NCBI RefSeq assembly: GCF_022664455.2
Contig: NZ_JAKRKC020000001.1
Span: 372,001 to 436,000 of the forward strand
Length of the DNA stretch: 64,000 nt
DNA from: Actinomadura luzonensis
Lineage (GTDB): Bacteria; Actinomycetota; Actinomycetes; Streptosporangiales; Streptosporangiaceae
Direction of reading: 5' to 3'
Under the pieces are notes generated by a model. The model made no database searches. It had not been told where the DNA came from and was given only the letters and a program-made list of their open reading frames with translations. The position numbers were made by a program, and so were the translations under genes. This document shows, one piece after another, positions 7,677 through 15,974 of this stretch. Each line of letters opens with the position of its first letter. The first letter of the stretch is position 1.

Positions 7677-8909
7677 ATGATTGAGGAGTACGCGGACCGC
7701 GTCTGGCGCGGCGAGTCGGACGACAGCATCGTGGACGCGGGCCTGGCCGGCTCCGGCGTCCACCCGATCGCCGACGGCCTCGGCTGGTGGCAGGGGTTCG
7801 GCAACGTCATCTGCCTGGCCACCGAGGGCGAGCTGATCCTGTTCGACACCAGCAGCCCGCTGTCGGCCGCCAAGCTCCACGAGGACGTGCGGAGCTGGAG
7901 CCGCGCGCCGCTCACCACCGCGTTCTACTCCCACGGGCACATCGACCACGTCTTCGGCGTCGGGCCGTTCGAGGAGCAGGGGCCGCGCGCCACCGTCTAC
8001 GCCCACGAGGCCGTCGGCGACCGGTTCCGCCGCTACGTGCTCACCAACGGCTACAACGCCGTCATCAACCGCCGCCAGTTCCAGGCCGACAACCTCCGCT
8101 GGCCGGCCGAGTACCGCCACCCCGACGTGACCTACCGCGACGCGCTGACCGTCCGGCGCGGCGGGCTCACCTTCGAGCTCACCCACGCCAAGGGCGAGAC
8201 CGACGACGCCACCGTCGGCTACGTGCCCGAGCACCGGCTCCTGCTGCCCGGCGACCTGTTCATCTGGGTGACGCCCAACTGCGGCAACCCGCAGAAGGTG
8301 CAGCGCTACCCGCGCGAATGGGTGCACGCCCTGCGGCGGATGGCCGCCATGGACGCCGAGATCATGCTGCCCAGCCATGGCGCCCCGATCTTCGGCCGGG
8401 ACCGGATCAGGCAGGCCCTGCTGGAGACCGCCGAATGGCTGGAGTCGCTGGTCACGCAGACCCTCGACCTGCTCAACGCCGGGGCGCGGCTGGACGAGAT
8501 CGTGCACGCCGTCCGCCCGCCCGCGCACCTGGCCGACCGGCCCTACCTGCGGGCGCGCTACGACGAGCCCGAGTTCGTCGTCCGTAACCTGTGGCGGCTC
8601 TACGGCGGCTGGTACGACGGCAACCCCGCCACCCTCAAGCCCGCCCCCGACGCCGTGCTCGCCGCGGCGGTCGCCGAGCTGACGGGGGGCCCCGGCGCGC
8701 TCGCGGACGCCGCGCTCAAGGCGTTGTCCGGCGGGGACGAGCGCCTGGCCGGCCACCTGGCCGAGATGGCCGCCCTGGCCGCCCCCGACGACCCCGGCGT
8801 GCACCGGGTGCGCGCGGAGGTGTTCGGGACCCGCGCGGCGAACGAGCGCTCGCTCATGGCCAGGGGCATCTTCGCCTGGGCCGCCGCCGAGTCCGGGAAG
8901 CGCTCCTGA
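7677..8909 (+). CDS. Alkyl-sulfatase-like metallo-beta-lactamase-fold hydrolase
   Basis: A 410-residue MBL-fold enzyme. SHGHIDHVFG gives the zinc motif H86-x-H88-x-D90-H91, THAKGETDDATVGY provides the next ligand and LPSHGAPIFG a further histidine. The helical C-terminal part resembles the dimerisation region of SdsA1-type alkyl sulfatases, though the protein is shorter than full alkyl sulfatases (about 600 residues) and shows no SCP2-like tail. Substrate is therefore uncertain: alkyl/aryl sulfate or another ester. The start gives the MIEEYADRVWRGE N-terminus usual in this group. Confidence 0.85.
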   Translation: MIEEYADRVWRGESDDSIVDAGLAGSGVHPIADGLGWWQGFGNVICLATEGELILFDTSSPLSAAKLHEDVRSWSRAPLTTAFYSHGHIDHVFGVGPFEEQGPRATVYAHEAVGDRFRRYVLTNGYNAVINRRQFQADNLRWPAEYRHPDVTYRDALTVRRGGLTFELTHAKGETDDATVGYVPEHRLLLPGDLFIWVTPNCGNPQKVQRYPREWVHALRRMAAMDAEIMLPSHGAPIFGRDRIRQALLETAEWLESLVTQTLDLLNAGARLDEIVHAVRPPAHLADRPYLRARYDEPEFVVRNLWRLYGGWYDGNPATLKPAPDAVLAAAVAELTGGPGALADAALKALSGGDERLAGHLAEMAALAAPDDPGVHRVRAEVFGTRAANERSLMARGIFAWAAAESGKRS

Positions 8910-8929
8910 ACCCGTTACCGTGGGGTGCC

Positions 8930-9340
8930 GTGGAACGCATCATCGGGGTCGGCGTCGTGCTCACCGCGCCGGACGGGCGCATCCTGCTGGGTGAGCGGGT
9001 CAAGGCGGGCGAGCCGCCGTCGTGGTGCCTGCCGGGCGGGGCCGTGGAGCCCGGCGAGAGCTTCGAGGCGGCGGCGGCGCGCGAGCTGCGCGAGGAGACC
9101 GGCGTGTCCGACGCCGGCCCGCCCCGGGTCACCGCCGTCGTGCTCGACCACCCCGGCGACGGGGCGGTGCGGGTGACCGCGGCGGTGACCATGGAGCTGC
9201 GCTCGGGCGAGCCCGCGGTCACCGAGCCGCACGTGTTCCGGTCCTGGCGCTGGTTCTCGCCGGGCGCGCTGCCGTCGCCGCTGTTCCCGGCGACGGCGCG
9301 CGTCCTCGCTCCCGGAGAGGGGCACTACCGGGTGAGGTGA
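8930..9340 (+). CDS. NUDIX hydrolase
   Basis: A 136-residue protein with a complete Nudix box, GGAVEPGESFEAAAARELRE followed by ETGV, whose glutamates bind the catalytic metal. The family cleaves nucleoside diphosphates linked to other groups; the sequence resembles MutT/ADP-ribose type members but does not fix the substrate. The GTG at 8930 lies 8 bases after a TACCGT box and lacks a clear ribosome-binding site, so it may be leaderless. The next gene converges with only 3 bp between the stops. Confidence 0.87.
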   Translation: MERIIGVGVVLTAPDGRILLGERVKAGEPPSWCLPGGAVEPGESFEAAAARELREETGVSDAGPPRVTAVVLDHPGDGAVRVTAAVTMELRSGEPAVTEPHVFRSWRWFSPGALPSPLFPATARVLAPGEGHYRVR

Positions 9341-9343
9341 CGC

Positions 9344-10558
9344 TCAGCCGAAGTGGGCGCGGGTCTCGGCGAAGGCCGCGTCCGTGCCCTCCAGTGCCCG
9401 CGCCACGTCCTGCTCGGTGTGGGCGGCCGACAGGAACCAGTTGTGCCACGGGTGCAGGTACACCCCGTGGCGGAGGCACGCGTCGCTCCAGTGCATGGCC
9501 ACCGACAGGTCGGCGTCGCCGTCGAAGCTCAGCCACGGGATCGTCACGGGACCGGTCTGGTTGATCACGAAGCCGTGCGCCTTGGCCTGCGCGTACAGGC
9601 CCTCGCGGAGCTGGGCGCCGGCCCGCTCCATGGCCGCGATGCCGTCCGTGTCGCGCAGGGTCTCGATGGTGGCCCTGGCCGCCGCCATCGGCACCGCCGA
9701 GAACCAGAACGAGCCGGTCGAGTACAACGTCTGCGCGGGCCCGCGCAACGCGTCGGTGCCGGTCACGGCGGCGATCGGGTAGCCGTTGGCCATCGCCTTG
9801 GACCAGGCCGTCAGGTCGGGACGCACCCCGTACGGCTCCCACGAGCCGCGCAGGTCGATCCGGAACCCGGCCCGCACGTCGTCGATCACCAGCGCCGCGC
9901 CGATCCGGTCGGCCAGCGCCCGGGCGCCGCGCGCGAAGGCCGGCTCCACCAGCTCCTGGTCCTCGAACGAGTCGTGCTTGAACGGCGTCACGATGATCGC
10001 CGCCACGTCCCCCTCGACGGTGGCCGCGGCGGCCTCCAGCGACTCCAGCGAGTTGTAGGTGAACTCGACCAGGTCGGCCCGCTCGTTCGGCGTGGTGCCC
10101 GCCGGGGAGGGCGTGCACCAGGGGTCGGCCCCGTGGTAGGCGCCGTGCGCCATCAGCACCTTGGTGCGGCCGGTGGCGGCGCGGGCCACCATGAGGGCCT
10201 GGGTGGTGGCGTCGGTGCCGTTCTTGGAGAACATCGCCCAGTCGGCGCTCGGGATCAGGTCCACCAGCAGCTCGGCCAGCTCCACCATGACCGCGCCCGG
10301 GCCGTTCAGGCAGTCGCCGAGCGCGGCCTGGCGGGCGGCGGCCGCCTCCACGCGCGGGTGCCGGTGGCCCAGCACGACCGGGCCCCAGCTGCACATGAAG
10401 TCGATGTACTCGCGCCCGTCGGCGTCCCACTGACGGCAGCCCTCGCCGCGTTCGAAGAACTGGGGGAAGCCGGGGGCGAACAGGGCCGCGTTGAGGTGGC
10501 CGTACATGCCGCCGGGGACGACTTTCGCGGCCCGCGCGCGCAGGTCGGCGTCTTTCAT
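9344..10558 (-). CDS. Class III aminotransferase (glutamate-1-semialdehyde aminomutase-like)
   Basis: A 404-residue PLP enzyme close to HemL in fold: VPGGMYGHLNAALF at the N-terminus, MFSKNGTDATTQALMVARA, LVIDDVRAGFR with the PLP aspartate, and AWSKAMANGYPIAAVTG with the PLP lysine. It is not placed in a tetrapyrrole locus, so it is more likely a catabolic aminotransferase or aminomutase than the haem enzyme. Its ATG overlaps the stop codon of the upstream PfkB kinase by 4 bp, so the two are co-translated and probably act on consecutive intermediates. Confidence 0.85.
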   Translation of the reverse strand: MKDADLRARAAKVVPGGMYGHLNAALFAPGFPQFFERGEGCRQWDADGREYIDFMCSWGPVVLGHRHPRVEAAAARQAALGDCLNGPGAVMVELAELLVDLIPSADWAMFSKNGTDATTQALMVARAATGRTKVLMAHGAYHGADPWCTPSPAGTTPNERADLVEFTYNSLESLEAAAATVEGDVAAIIVTPFKHDSFEDQELVEPAFARGARALADRIGAALVIDDVRAGFRIDLRGSWEPYGVRPDLTAWSKAMANGYPIAAVTGTDALRGPAQTLYSTGSFWFSAVPMAAARATIETLRDTDGIAAMERAGAQLREGLYAQAKAHGFVINQTGPVTIPWLSFDGDADLSVAMHWSDACLRHGVYLHPWHNWFLSAAHTEQDVARALEGTDAAFAETRAHFG

Positions 10559-11472
10559 GACAACATCCTTAGCGTCGATTCGAGGTCGGTGAGGCCGGCG
10601 TCGGAGCCTAGGCCGGTGGCGACGCGGGCGGCGGCGGCGGTGCCCCAGCGGGCGGCCGTCAGCACGTCCTCGCCGTGCAGCAGGCCGGTCAGGAAGCCGG
10701 CGCAGTAGGCGTCGCCGCAGCCGGTGGTGTCGGCGACCTCCGTCTTCATGGCCGGCACCCGTTCCGCGCCGCCGGCGGTGACGACGAGGCTGCCCTCCTC
10801 GCCCAGCGTGACGAGCACGCCGCGCGGGCCGTCGGCCAGCAGCTCGCGGGCCGCCTCCGCGGCGTCGGCGGCGCCGGTCATGTGGCGGGCCTGCGACTCG
10901 TTGGGCAGCACGTAGTCCACGTGCGGCAGGAACGCCCTGGCCATCTTCAGCAGGTCGGGCAGCTCCGACAGCAGGTCCATCGTGACGATCGCGCCGGCGG
11001 CGCGCACCTCGTCCAGGAGCGCGAAGAAGGCCGGGTCGCCGAGGCCGAACGTGACGTCCATGCCGCCGAGGTGGATGCCCCGGGCGCGGCGGAGCACGCC
11101 GGGGTCGAGGTCGGCGGGGGCGACGGAGAGGTTGGCGCCGGGCACGTGGAAGCTGGGGCGCCCGCCGTCGGGCCTGATGGGCAGGATCGAGGCGGCGGTC
11201 GCCTCCCCCGCCCTGCGCCGCAGGCACGAGGTGTCCACGCCGTGCTTGGCCAGCACCATGAGCAGGAAGTCGGCGAGCTCGTCGTCGCCGATCGCGCCCA
11301 TGGTGACGACGTCGTTGCCCAGCTTGACCAGGTCCACCGCGGTGCCCGCGGCGGCGCCGGCCGCGGTGAGCCGGATCTGGTCGACCAGCACGGTGTCCTG
11401 GCCCTCGGGGATGTGCTCGACGGGCCTGGCGAGAATGTCGACGATGTGGACGCCGACGGTGACGACGGTCAT
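10555..11472 (-). CDS. PfkB/ribokinase-family sugar kinase
   Basis: A 305-residue kinase with both family signatures: the glycine-rich AAGAAAGTAVDLVKLG near residue 40 and DTTGCGDAYCAGF near the C-terminus, where D254 is the catalytic base. These enzymes phosphorylate sugars, sugar acids or nucleosides at a hydroxyl using ATP. The substrate is unknown. It leads a two-gene operon with the aminotransferase and is divergent from a TetR gene 46 bp away, across a small inverted repeat, which implies regulation by that protein. Confidence 0.9.
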   Translation of the reverse strand: MTVVTVGVHIVDILARPVEHIPEGQDTVLVDQIRLTAAGAAAGTAVDLVKLGNDVVTMGAIGDDELADFLLMVLAKHGVDTSCLRRRAGEATAASILPIRPDGGRPSFHVPGANLSVAPADLDPGVLRRARGIHLGGMDVTFGLGDPAFFALLDEVRAAGAIVTMDLLSELPDLLKMARAFLPHVDYVLPNESQARHMTGAADAAEAARELLADGPRGVLVTLGEEGSLVVTAGGAERVPAMKTEVADTTGCGDAYCAGFLTGLLHGEDVLTAARWGTAAAARVATGLGSDAGLTDLESTLRMLS

Positions 11473-11473
11473 A

Positions 11474-11492
11474 GTCTAAATAGACAGACGTC
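11474..11492. promoter_or_regulatory. Candidate operator between PfkB kinase and TetR genes
   Basis: GTCTA-AA-TAGAC at 11474-11485 is an exact inverted repeat just before the kinase start codon, followed by the palindrome GACGTC at 11487-11492. It sits in the only 46 bp separating two divergent genes, one of them a TetR regulator. Confidence 0.5.
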
Positions 11493-11518
11493 CGAATAAA
11501 ACGTCAAGGGAGGGCTCG

Positions 11519-12115
11519 ATGCCGAAGATCGTCGATCACGACGAGCGCAGGCGCGAGGTGCTGTCGGCGGCCCGCCGGGTGATCGTCAGGGACGGCATCG
11601 ACGCCGCGACCACCCGGGCCATCGCCAAGGAGGCCGGCTACTCCAACGGCGTGCTCGCCCACTACTTCGCCGACAAGGACGAGATCCTGCTCTCGGCGCT
11701 GCGCCAGTCGCACCAGCGCATCAGGGAGCGGCTGACCGGCAAGGTGGCGGGCGTGACCGGCCTCGCCGCGCTGCGCGAGCTGCTGCTGGACAACCTGCCG
11801 CTGGACGCCGAGCGCACCCAGGAGTCGCGGCTGGAGGTCAGCTTCTGGAGCCGCAGCCTCGCCTCCGAGCGGCTGGCCGAGGTGCAGCGGACCGAGGCGG
11901 GCGAGCTGCGCGCGGCCGTCCGCGAGCTGCTGCGCCAGGCCAGGGACGCGGGCGAGCTGCGCGCCGGCGACCATCCGGACGACAGCCTGGACGACCTGGC
12001 GGAGCACCTGCTCGCCCTCATGGACGGCCTCAGCCTGCACCTGCTGCTCTACCCGGGCCGGCTGACCCGGGTGGACGTCGAGCGGCTGATGCTGCGCGCC
12101 GTCGACCGCCTCTGA
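11519..12115 (+). CDS. TetR/AcrR family regulator (BetI-like)
   Basis: A 198-residue repressor with an N-terminal helix-turn-helix: AATTRAIAKEAGYSNGVLAHYF is the recognition region, then FADKDEILLSALRQSHQRI leads into the all-helical ligand domain. GGGAGG is well placed before the ATG. The gene is divergent from the PfkB/aminotransferase pair and upstream of a class II aldolase, so it probably senses a metabolite of that pathway. Confidence 0.9.
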   Translation: MPKIVDHDERRREVLSAARRVIVRDGIDAATTRAIAKEAGYSNGVLAHYFADKDEILLSALRQSHQRIRERLTGKVAGVTGLAALRELLLDNLPLDAERTQESRLEVSFWSRSLASERLAEVQRTEAGELRAAVRELLRQARDAGELRAGDHPDDSLDDLAEHLLALMDGLSLHLLLYPGRLTRVDVERLMLRAVDRL

Positions 12116-12125
12116 GGGCCGGCGA

Positions 12126-12154
12126 TTGCCGGTCGTCGGACGACCGACTACATT
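12126..12154 (+). promoter_or_regulatory. Promoter of the aldolase gene with an inverted repeat in its spacer
   Basis: TTGCCG (12126-12131) and TACATT (12149-12154) are separated by exactly 17 bp. The spacer region is almost filled by CGGTCGTC-G-GACGACCG (12130-12146), a perfect inverted repeat. Transcription would begin at about 12161-12163, the ATG, so the message is probably leaderless. A repressor bound here would block RNA polymerase directly. Confidence 0.6.
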
Positions 12155-12162
12155 GCGCGGGT

Positions 12163-12801
12163 ATGGACGACCTCCGCGAGCAGCTCTGCGCGTACGGCCG
12201 CCGCGCCGTCGAGCTCGGCCTGGTCATCGGCACCTCGGGCAACCTCAGCGCGCGCCGCGGCGACCTGGTGGCCGTCACCCCGTCGGGGGTGGCGCTCGAC
12301 CGGCTCACGCCCGGGTCCTGCCCGGTGGTCGACGTCGAGGGCCACCTGGTGGAGGGCGACCTGCAGCCCTCCAGCGAGACGCCCATGCACCTGGCGATCT
12401 ACCGGAGCACCGGCGCGCAGGCCGTGGTGCACACCCACTCGGTGTTCGGCACGGTGGTGGCGACGACGATGAGCGAGCTGCCGCCGGTGCACTACAACGC
12501 GCTGCTGCTGGGCGGCGTGGTCAAGGTCGCCGAGTACGCCACGTACGGCACGCCCGAGCTGGCCGCCAACGTGCGCGAGGCGCTGGCGGGCAAGCAGGCC
12601 GCCCTGCTCGCCAACCACGGCGGGGTGACCATCGGGCCGGGCCTGGAGCAGGCGTTCGAGGCGACGCGGCTGCTGGAGTGGCTGTGCGAGGTCTACGTCC
12701 GGGGGCTGGGCGTCGGCAAGCCGGTCGTCCTGACGGACGAGCAGCTCGCCGCCGTGGTCGAGCGGTCGCTCAACCCGCCGTCGTTCCCCCGCCGCCCCTG
12801 A
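12163..12801 (+). CDS. Class II aldolase (L-fuculose-phosphate aldolase family)
   Basis: A 212-residue zinc aldolase. IGTSGNLSAR is the phosphate-binding loop, VTPSGV the second family block, AVVHTHSVFGTVVATT supplies two zinc histidines and ANHGGVTIGP the third. These enzymes cleave or form sugar phosphates to dihydroxyacetone phosphate and an aldehyde, or act as decarboxylating epimerases. With a PfkB kinase and an aminotransferase across the regulator, a sugar or amino-sugar catabolic pathway is plausible but unproven. It probably has its own regulated leaderless promoter. Confidence 0.88.
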   Translation: MDDLREQLCAYGRRAVELGLVIGTSGNLSARRGDLVAVTPSGVALDRLTPGSCPVVDVEGHLVEGDLQPSSETPMHLAIYRSTGAQAVVHTHSVFGTVVATTMSELPPVHYNALLLGGVVKVAEYATYGTPELAANVREALAGKQAALLANHGGVTIGPGLEQAFEATRLLEWLCEVYVRGLGVGKPVVLTDEQLAAVVERSLNPPSFPRRP

Positions 12802-12814
12802 CGGCCCGCCTTCC

Positions 12815-12868
12815 CGCGACTGGCGAGCCGATCTACGGGTAGAGGCCGCTCTTCCCAAGCCAGTCGCG
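12815..12868. other. 10-bp inverted repeat with 34-nt loop before the DUF2188 gene
   Basis: CGCGACTGGC (12815-12824) and GCCAGTCGCG (12859-12868) pair exactly and flank 34 bases. The right arm ends 14 bases before the ATG of the DUF2188 gene. It may be a leader hairpin or the terminator of the aldolase gene; no T-rich tail follows. Confidence 0.4.
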
Positions 12869-12882
12869 AGAAAGGAACGATC

Positions 12883-13125
12883 ATGGCCGGACAGGCCAAC
12901 TCCCGAGACGTCGTCCAGCGGCCCGACGGCACCTGGGCGGTGACCAAGCCCGGCTCCGAGCGGGCGCTCCACACGGCCGGCACGCAGGCCGAGGCGGTGG
13001 AGCGGGCCCGCGAGCTGCTGCACCGGGACGGCGGCGGCGAGCTGCGCATCCACGGCACCGACGGCAAGGTGCGCGACCAGCGCACCATCGCCCCCGGCAA
13101 CGACCCCACTCCCCCGAAGGGCTGA
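12883..13125 (+). CDS. DUF2188 domain protein
   Basis: An 80-residue soluble protein. SRDVVQRPDGTWAVTKPGSE followed by an alpha-helical TQAEAVERARELLHRDGGGE and ELRIHGTDGKVRDQRTI matches DUF2188, a small domain of unknown function common in actinobacteria. AAAGGA lies about 6 bases before the ATG. It stands alone between the aldolase and a convergent gene. Confidence 0.8.
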   Translation: MAGQANSRDVVQRPDGTWAVTKPGSERALHTAGTQAEAVERARELLHRDGGGELRIHGTDGKVRDQRTIAPGNDPTPPKG

Positions 13126-13161
13126 CGCCCAGCCCCGCTGCCCCTGGCGCTCCCGGCGCCC

Positions 13162-14730
13162 CTACCCCAGGGCCGCCTTCTCGGCCAGGCCGAGCGGCAG
13201 GCCGCCGGACCCCGCGATGCGGTCGTGGAAGTCCTTCAGCGGCCCCTGGAACGACTGCCGGACGCGGTCGATCTCGATGGCCCCCGTCAGGTAGGACGGC
13301 GCCTGGGTGGGCCAGGCGCAGTAGCGGCTGACCTCGCCCTGCGCGGTGCCGGGCGACAGCGACGCCTTGGTGGCCATGAACGTCTCGGCCTCCTCGACCG
13401 ACATGTCCTCGCAGTGCAGCGCGGTGTCGACGACGATCCGCGCGGCGCGGAAGATGCGGCAGTCGAGGTGGGCGAGCTCGGTCGCCGGGGTGTCGAAGTA
13501 GCCCTGCTCGTGCAGGAGCTTCTCGACGTACAGGGCCCAGCCCTCGGTGAAGTACGGGGTCCGGAAGACCTTGCGGACCGTGCGGGGGTTGCCCGCCATG
13601 TACGACAGGTGCCAGTGGTGGCCGGGGTAGGCCTCGTGGACGGCGATCGAGGGCATCTGGGCCCGCGAGTTCGTCCGCAGCCGCTGGCGCACCTGCTCCT
13701 CGGTGAAGTCGTCCGGCGTGTACGGCACGAAGAACACGCCGGTGCGCGAGCCGGCCAGCGGCGGCGGCGCGAGGTAGTGGGCGACGGCCAGGATCGGCCG
13801 GGTGTACTCGGCGGAGGGCAGCACCTGGCACTCCTCGCCGTCGGCGAAGGTGACCAGGTCGCGCTCCTTGACGAAGTCGCGGGCCCGCAGGGTCTCGGCC
13901 TCGTACTCGGCGCGCATGTCGGCGAGGGTCGGCGGGTGGTCGTCCATCAGGGACTCCATGGCCGCCCGCCAGTCCTGGCTCCCGTTGACGCCGACCGCGA
14001 CCTCGCGCATCCTGGCGTCCAGCTCGGCCCAGGCGGCCTTGCCCTTCTCGTGCAGCTCGGCGGCGCCGTAGCCGAGCAGCTCGCGCTCGCGCAGCAGCGT
14101 GGAGTAGAGCTTCTCCCCCATGCGCCAGGTGCCGCCGCACTCGTAGCCCTCCAGGAAGGCCACGAGCTCGTCGAAGGCGCGGGCGGCGGGCTCGGCGGCC
14201 TCGGCCAGCTTGGCGCGGAGCCCGTCGTCCCCGACCATGCCGGGGATCGTCCTGGTGAGGAAGTTGCGGCCGGTGCGGGCCTGGCCGAGGCCGCGCTGGA
14301 CGAGCAGCGGGGCGGCGAGGCCGGGGTCGAGGTTGGCGCGGCAGGCGGCGAGCACGCCGGGCACCTCGGCCAGCCGGGCGATGGCGGCGGCCACCAGTTC
14401 GGGCTCCGGCTGCAGCCGGCGCTGGAACGGGGTGTACATCGCGGCGAAGACCGGCGAGAGGTAGGCGGCCGGGTCGCGCCGCCACTCGGGCCAGGACGCG
14501 AGCGCGACCGAGCCCCTGAGCTGGGACAGGACGAGGTCCCTGTCGATCTCGTCGTCGAGGGAGGCGGCGGGCAGGGCGGCGAGCCGGTCGAGCCAGCGGG
14601 CCTCCTCGCGTTCGCGGGCGGTCCAGCCGTCGGCGGTGAAGTCGCCTAGGGTGTGATCGTAGCCGTCCGCTCCCAGCAGGCTGGCGAGCACGGGACGGTC
14701 GGAAAAGTACCACTTGAGAAACTCGTCCAC
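13162..14730 (-). CDS. DUF885 family protein (putative metallopeptidase)
   Basis: A 522-residue protein, mostly helical. The signature HEAYPGHH at residues 365-372 with the later TEGWALYVEKL (an acidic residue in a second helix) is the arrangement of the DUF885 family, which resembles gluzincin metallopeptidases; activity is inferred. No signal peptide is visible. It begins with GTG at 14730; the divergent DUF4032 gene starts only 22 bp away and both appear to be transcribed from overlapping TANNNT boxes without leaders. Confidence 0.85.
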   Translation of the reverse strand: MDEFLKWYFSDRPVLASLLGADGYDHTLGDFTADGWTAREREEARWLDRLAALPAASLDDEIDRDLVLSQLRGSVALASWPEWRRDPAAYLSPVFAAMYTPFQRRLQPEPELVAAAIARLAEVPGVLAACRANLDPGLAAPLLVQRGLGQARTGRNFLTRTIPGMVGDDGLRAKLAEAAEPAARAFDELVAFLEGYECGGTWRMGEKLYSTLLRERELLGYGAAELHEKGKAAWAELDARMREVAVGVNGSQDWRAAMESLMDDHPPTLADMRAEYEAETLRARDFVKERDLVTFADGEECQVLPSAEYTRPILAVAHYLAPPPLAGSRTGVFFVPYTPDDFTEEQVRQRLRTNSRAQMPSIAVHEAYPGHHWHLSYMAGNPRTVRKVFRTPYFTEGWALYVEKLLHEQGYFDTPATELAHLDCRIFRAARIVVDTALHCEDMSVEEAETFMATKASLSPGTAQGEVSRYCAWPTQAPSYLTGAIEIDRVRQSFQGPLKDFHDRIAGSGGLPLGLAEKAALG

Positions 14731-14736
14731 CGCTGC

Positions 14737-14746
14737 ACCTTATCCT
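14737..14746. promoter_or_regulatory. Overlapping divergent -10 boxes
   Basis: TAAGGT on the minus strand (14742-14737) lies 6 bases before the DUF885 GTG. TATCCT on the plus strand (14741-14746) lies 6 bases before the DUF4032 ATG. The two boxes share two base pairs, so polymerase can occupy only one direction at a time. Both messages would be leaderless. Confidence 0.5.
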
Positions 14747-14752
14747 GAGCGA

Positions 14753-15961
14753 ATGCCCCTGCAGATCACCGGCGCGCTCGGCGACCCCGACCTCCTTCGC
14801 CTCCCCTGGGACGTCCCCCTGCAAGACTGGCCGCAGCACCACCTGGTCGATCTGCCGCGCGGCATCTCGCGGCACGTGGTGCGCTTCGCCCGGCTCCAGG
14901 GCAAGGTGTACGCGATCAAGGAGATCAGCGAGCGGTACGCCAGGCGGGAGTACCAGCTCCTGTGGGACCTGGCCCGGCTCGACGCCCCCTCGGTCGAGCC
15001 GGTCGCGTACGTCACCGGCCGCGAGGACGGCCTGGACGCCGCCCTGATCACCCGGCACCTGCAGTTCTCGCTGCCCTACCGCGCGGTCATGTCCGGCACC
15101 CTCCGCCCCGACACCCTCACCCGCCTGCTGGACGCCCTGGCCGTGCTGCTGGTGCGGCTGCACCTCACCGGCTTCTACTGGGGCGACTGCTCGCTGTCCA
15201 ACACGCTCTTCCGGCGGGACGCGGGCGCGTTCGCGGCGTACCTGGTGGACGCCGAGACCGGCGAGATGCACCCGATGATCAGCGAGGGCCAGCGGCTCAC
15301 CGACATCGACGTGGCCCACACCAACATCTTCGGCGAGATGCTGGACCTGGAGGCCGGCGGGCTGCTGCACCCGTCGATCGACCCCATGGACACCGCCGAG
15401 GACATCGTCGCCCGCTACCACCGCCTCTGGGCCGAGCTGAACGACAGCGAGATCATCGAGGAGGTGGACTGGCACCGCGTGGAGCAGCGCATCAGGCGGC
15501 TCAACCTGCTCGGCTTCGACGTCGCCGAGATGATGGTGCGGCGCAAGGTCGGCACCGGCCGGCTCATCGTGCGGCCGAAGGTCGTCGACGCCGGCCACCA
15601 CCAGCGGCGGCTGCTCCGGCTGACCGGCCTCGACGTCGAGGAGAACCAGGCCCGGCGGCTGCTCAACGACCTCGACGGCTTCCGGGTGGCCAAGGGCCTG
15701 CGGCACGAGGACGAGGCGATCGTGGCGCACCGGTGGCTGGCCGAGGTGTTCAGCCCGACGGTGGACGCGATCCCGGCCGAGCTGCGCGGGAAGCTGGAGC
15801 CCGCGCAGCTCTTCCACGAGCTGCTCGACCACCGCTGGTACCTGTCCGAGCAGGCGGGCGCCGACGTCGGGATGGCCACGGCGGTGAAGTCGTACGTGGA
15901 CAACGTGCTCGTGCACAAGCCCGACGAGAAGGCGCTGCTCCCGGACGAACCGGGCCGGTGA
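14753..15961 (+). CDS. DUF4032 domain protein (kinase-like fold)
   Basis: A 402-residue protein. The first half resembles a lipopolysaccharide-kinase-like fold: KVYAIKEISERYARREYQLL suggests the ATP-binding lysine and glutamate, and YWGDCSLSNTLF (D145) the catalytic loop, followed by LVDAETGE in the place of the metal-binding DFG. DUF4032 proper lies after about residue 210. Function is unknown. A leaderless start at the ATG is supported by the TATCCT box 6 bases upstream. Confidence 0.85.
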   Translation: MPLQITGALGDPDLLRLPWDVPLQDWPQHHLVDLPRGISRHVVRFARLQGKVYAIKEISERYARREYQLLWDLARLDAPSVEPVAYVTGREDGLDAALITRHLQFSLPYRAVMSGTLRPDTLTRLLDALAVLLVRLHLTGFYWGDCSLSNTLFRRDAGAFAAYLVDAETGEMHPMISEGQRLTDIDVAHTNIFGEMLDLEAGGLLHPSIDPMDTAEDIVARYHRLWAELNDSEIIEEVDWHRVEQRIRRLNLLGFDVAEMMVRRKVGTGRLIVRPKVVDAGHHQRRLLRLTGLDVEENQARRLLNDLDGFRVAKGLRHEDEAIVAHRWLAEVFSPTVDAIPAELRGKLEPAQLFHELLDHRWYLSEQAGADVGMATAVKSYVDNVLVHKPDEKALLPDEPGR

Positions 15962-15974
15962 CCCCTTCGGCCGG

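Noticed and set aside
12881..15916. 1011-codon minus-strand frame overlapping DUF885 and DUF4032 genes
   Set aside because: No family resemblance; the two recognised genes occupy the region in other frames.
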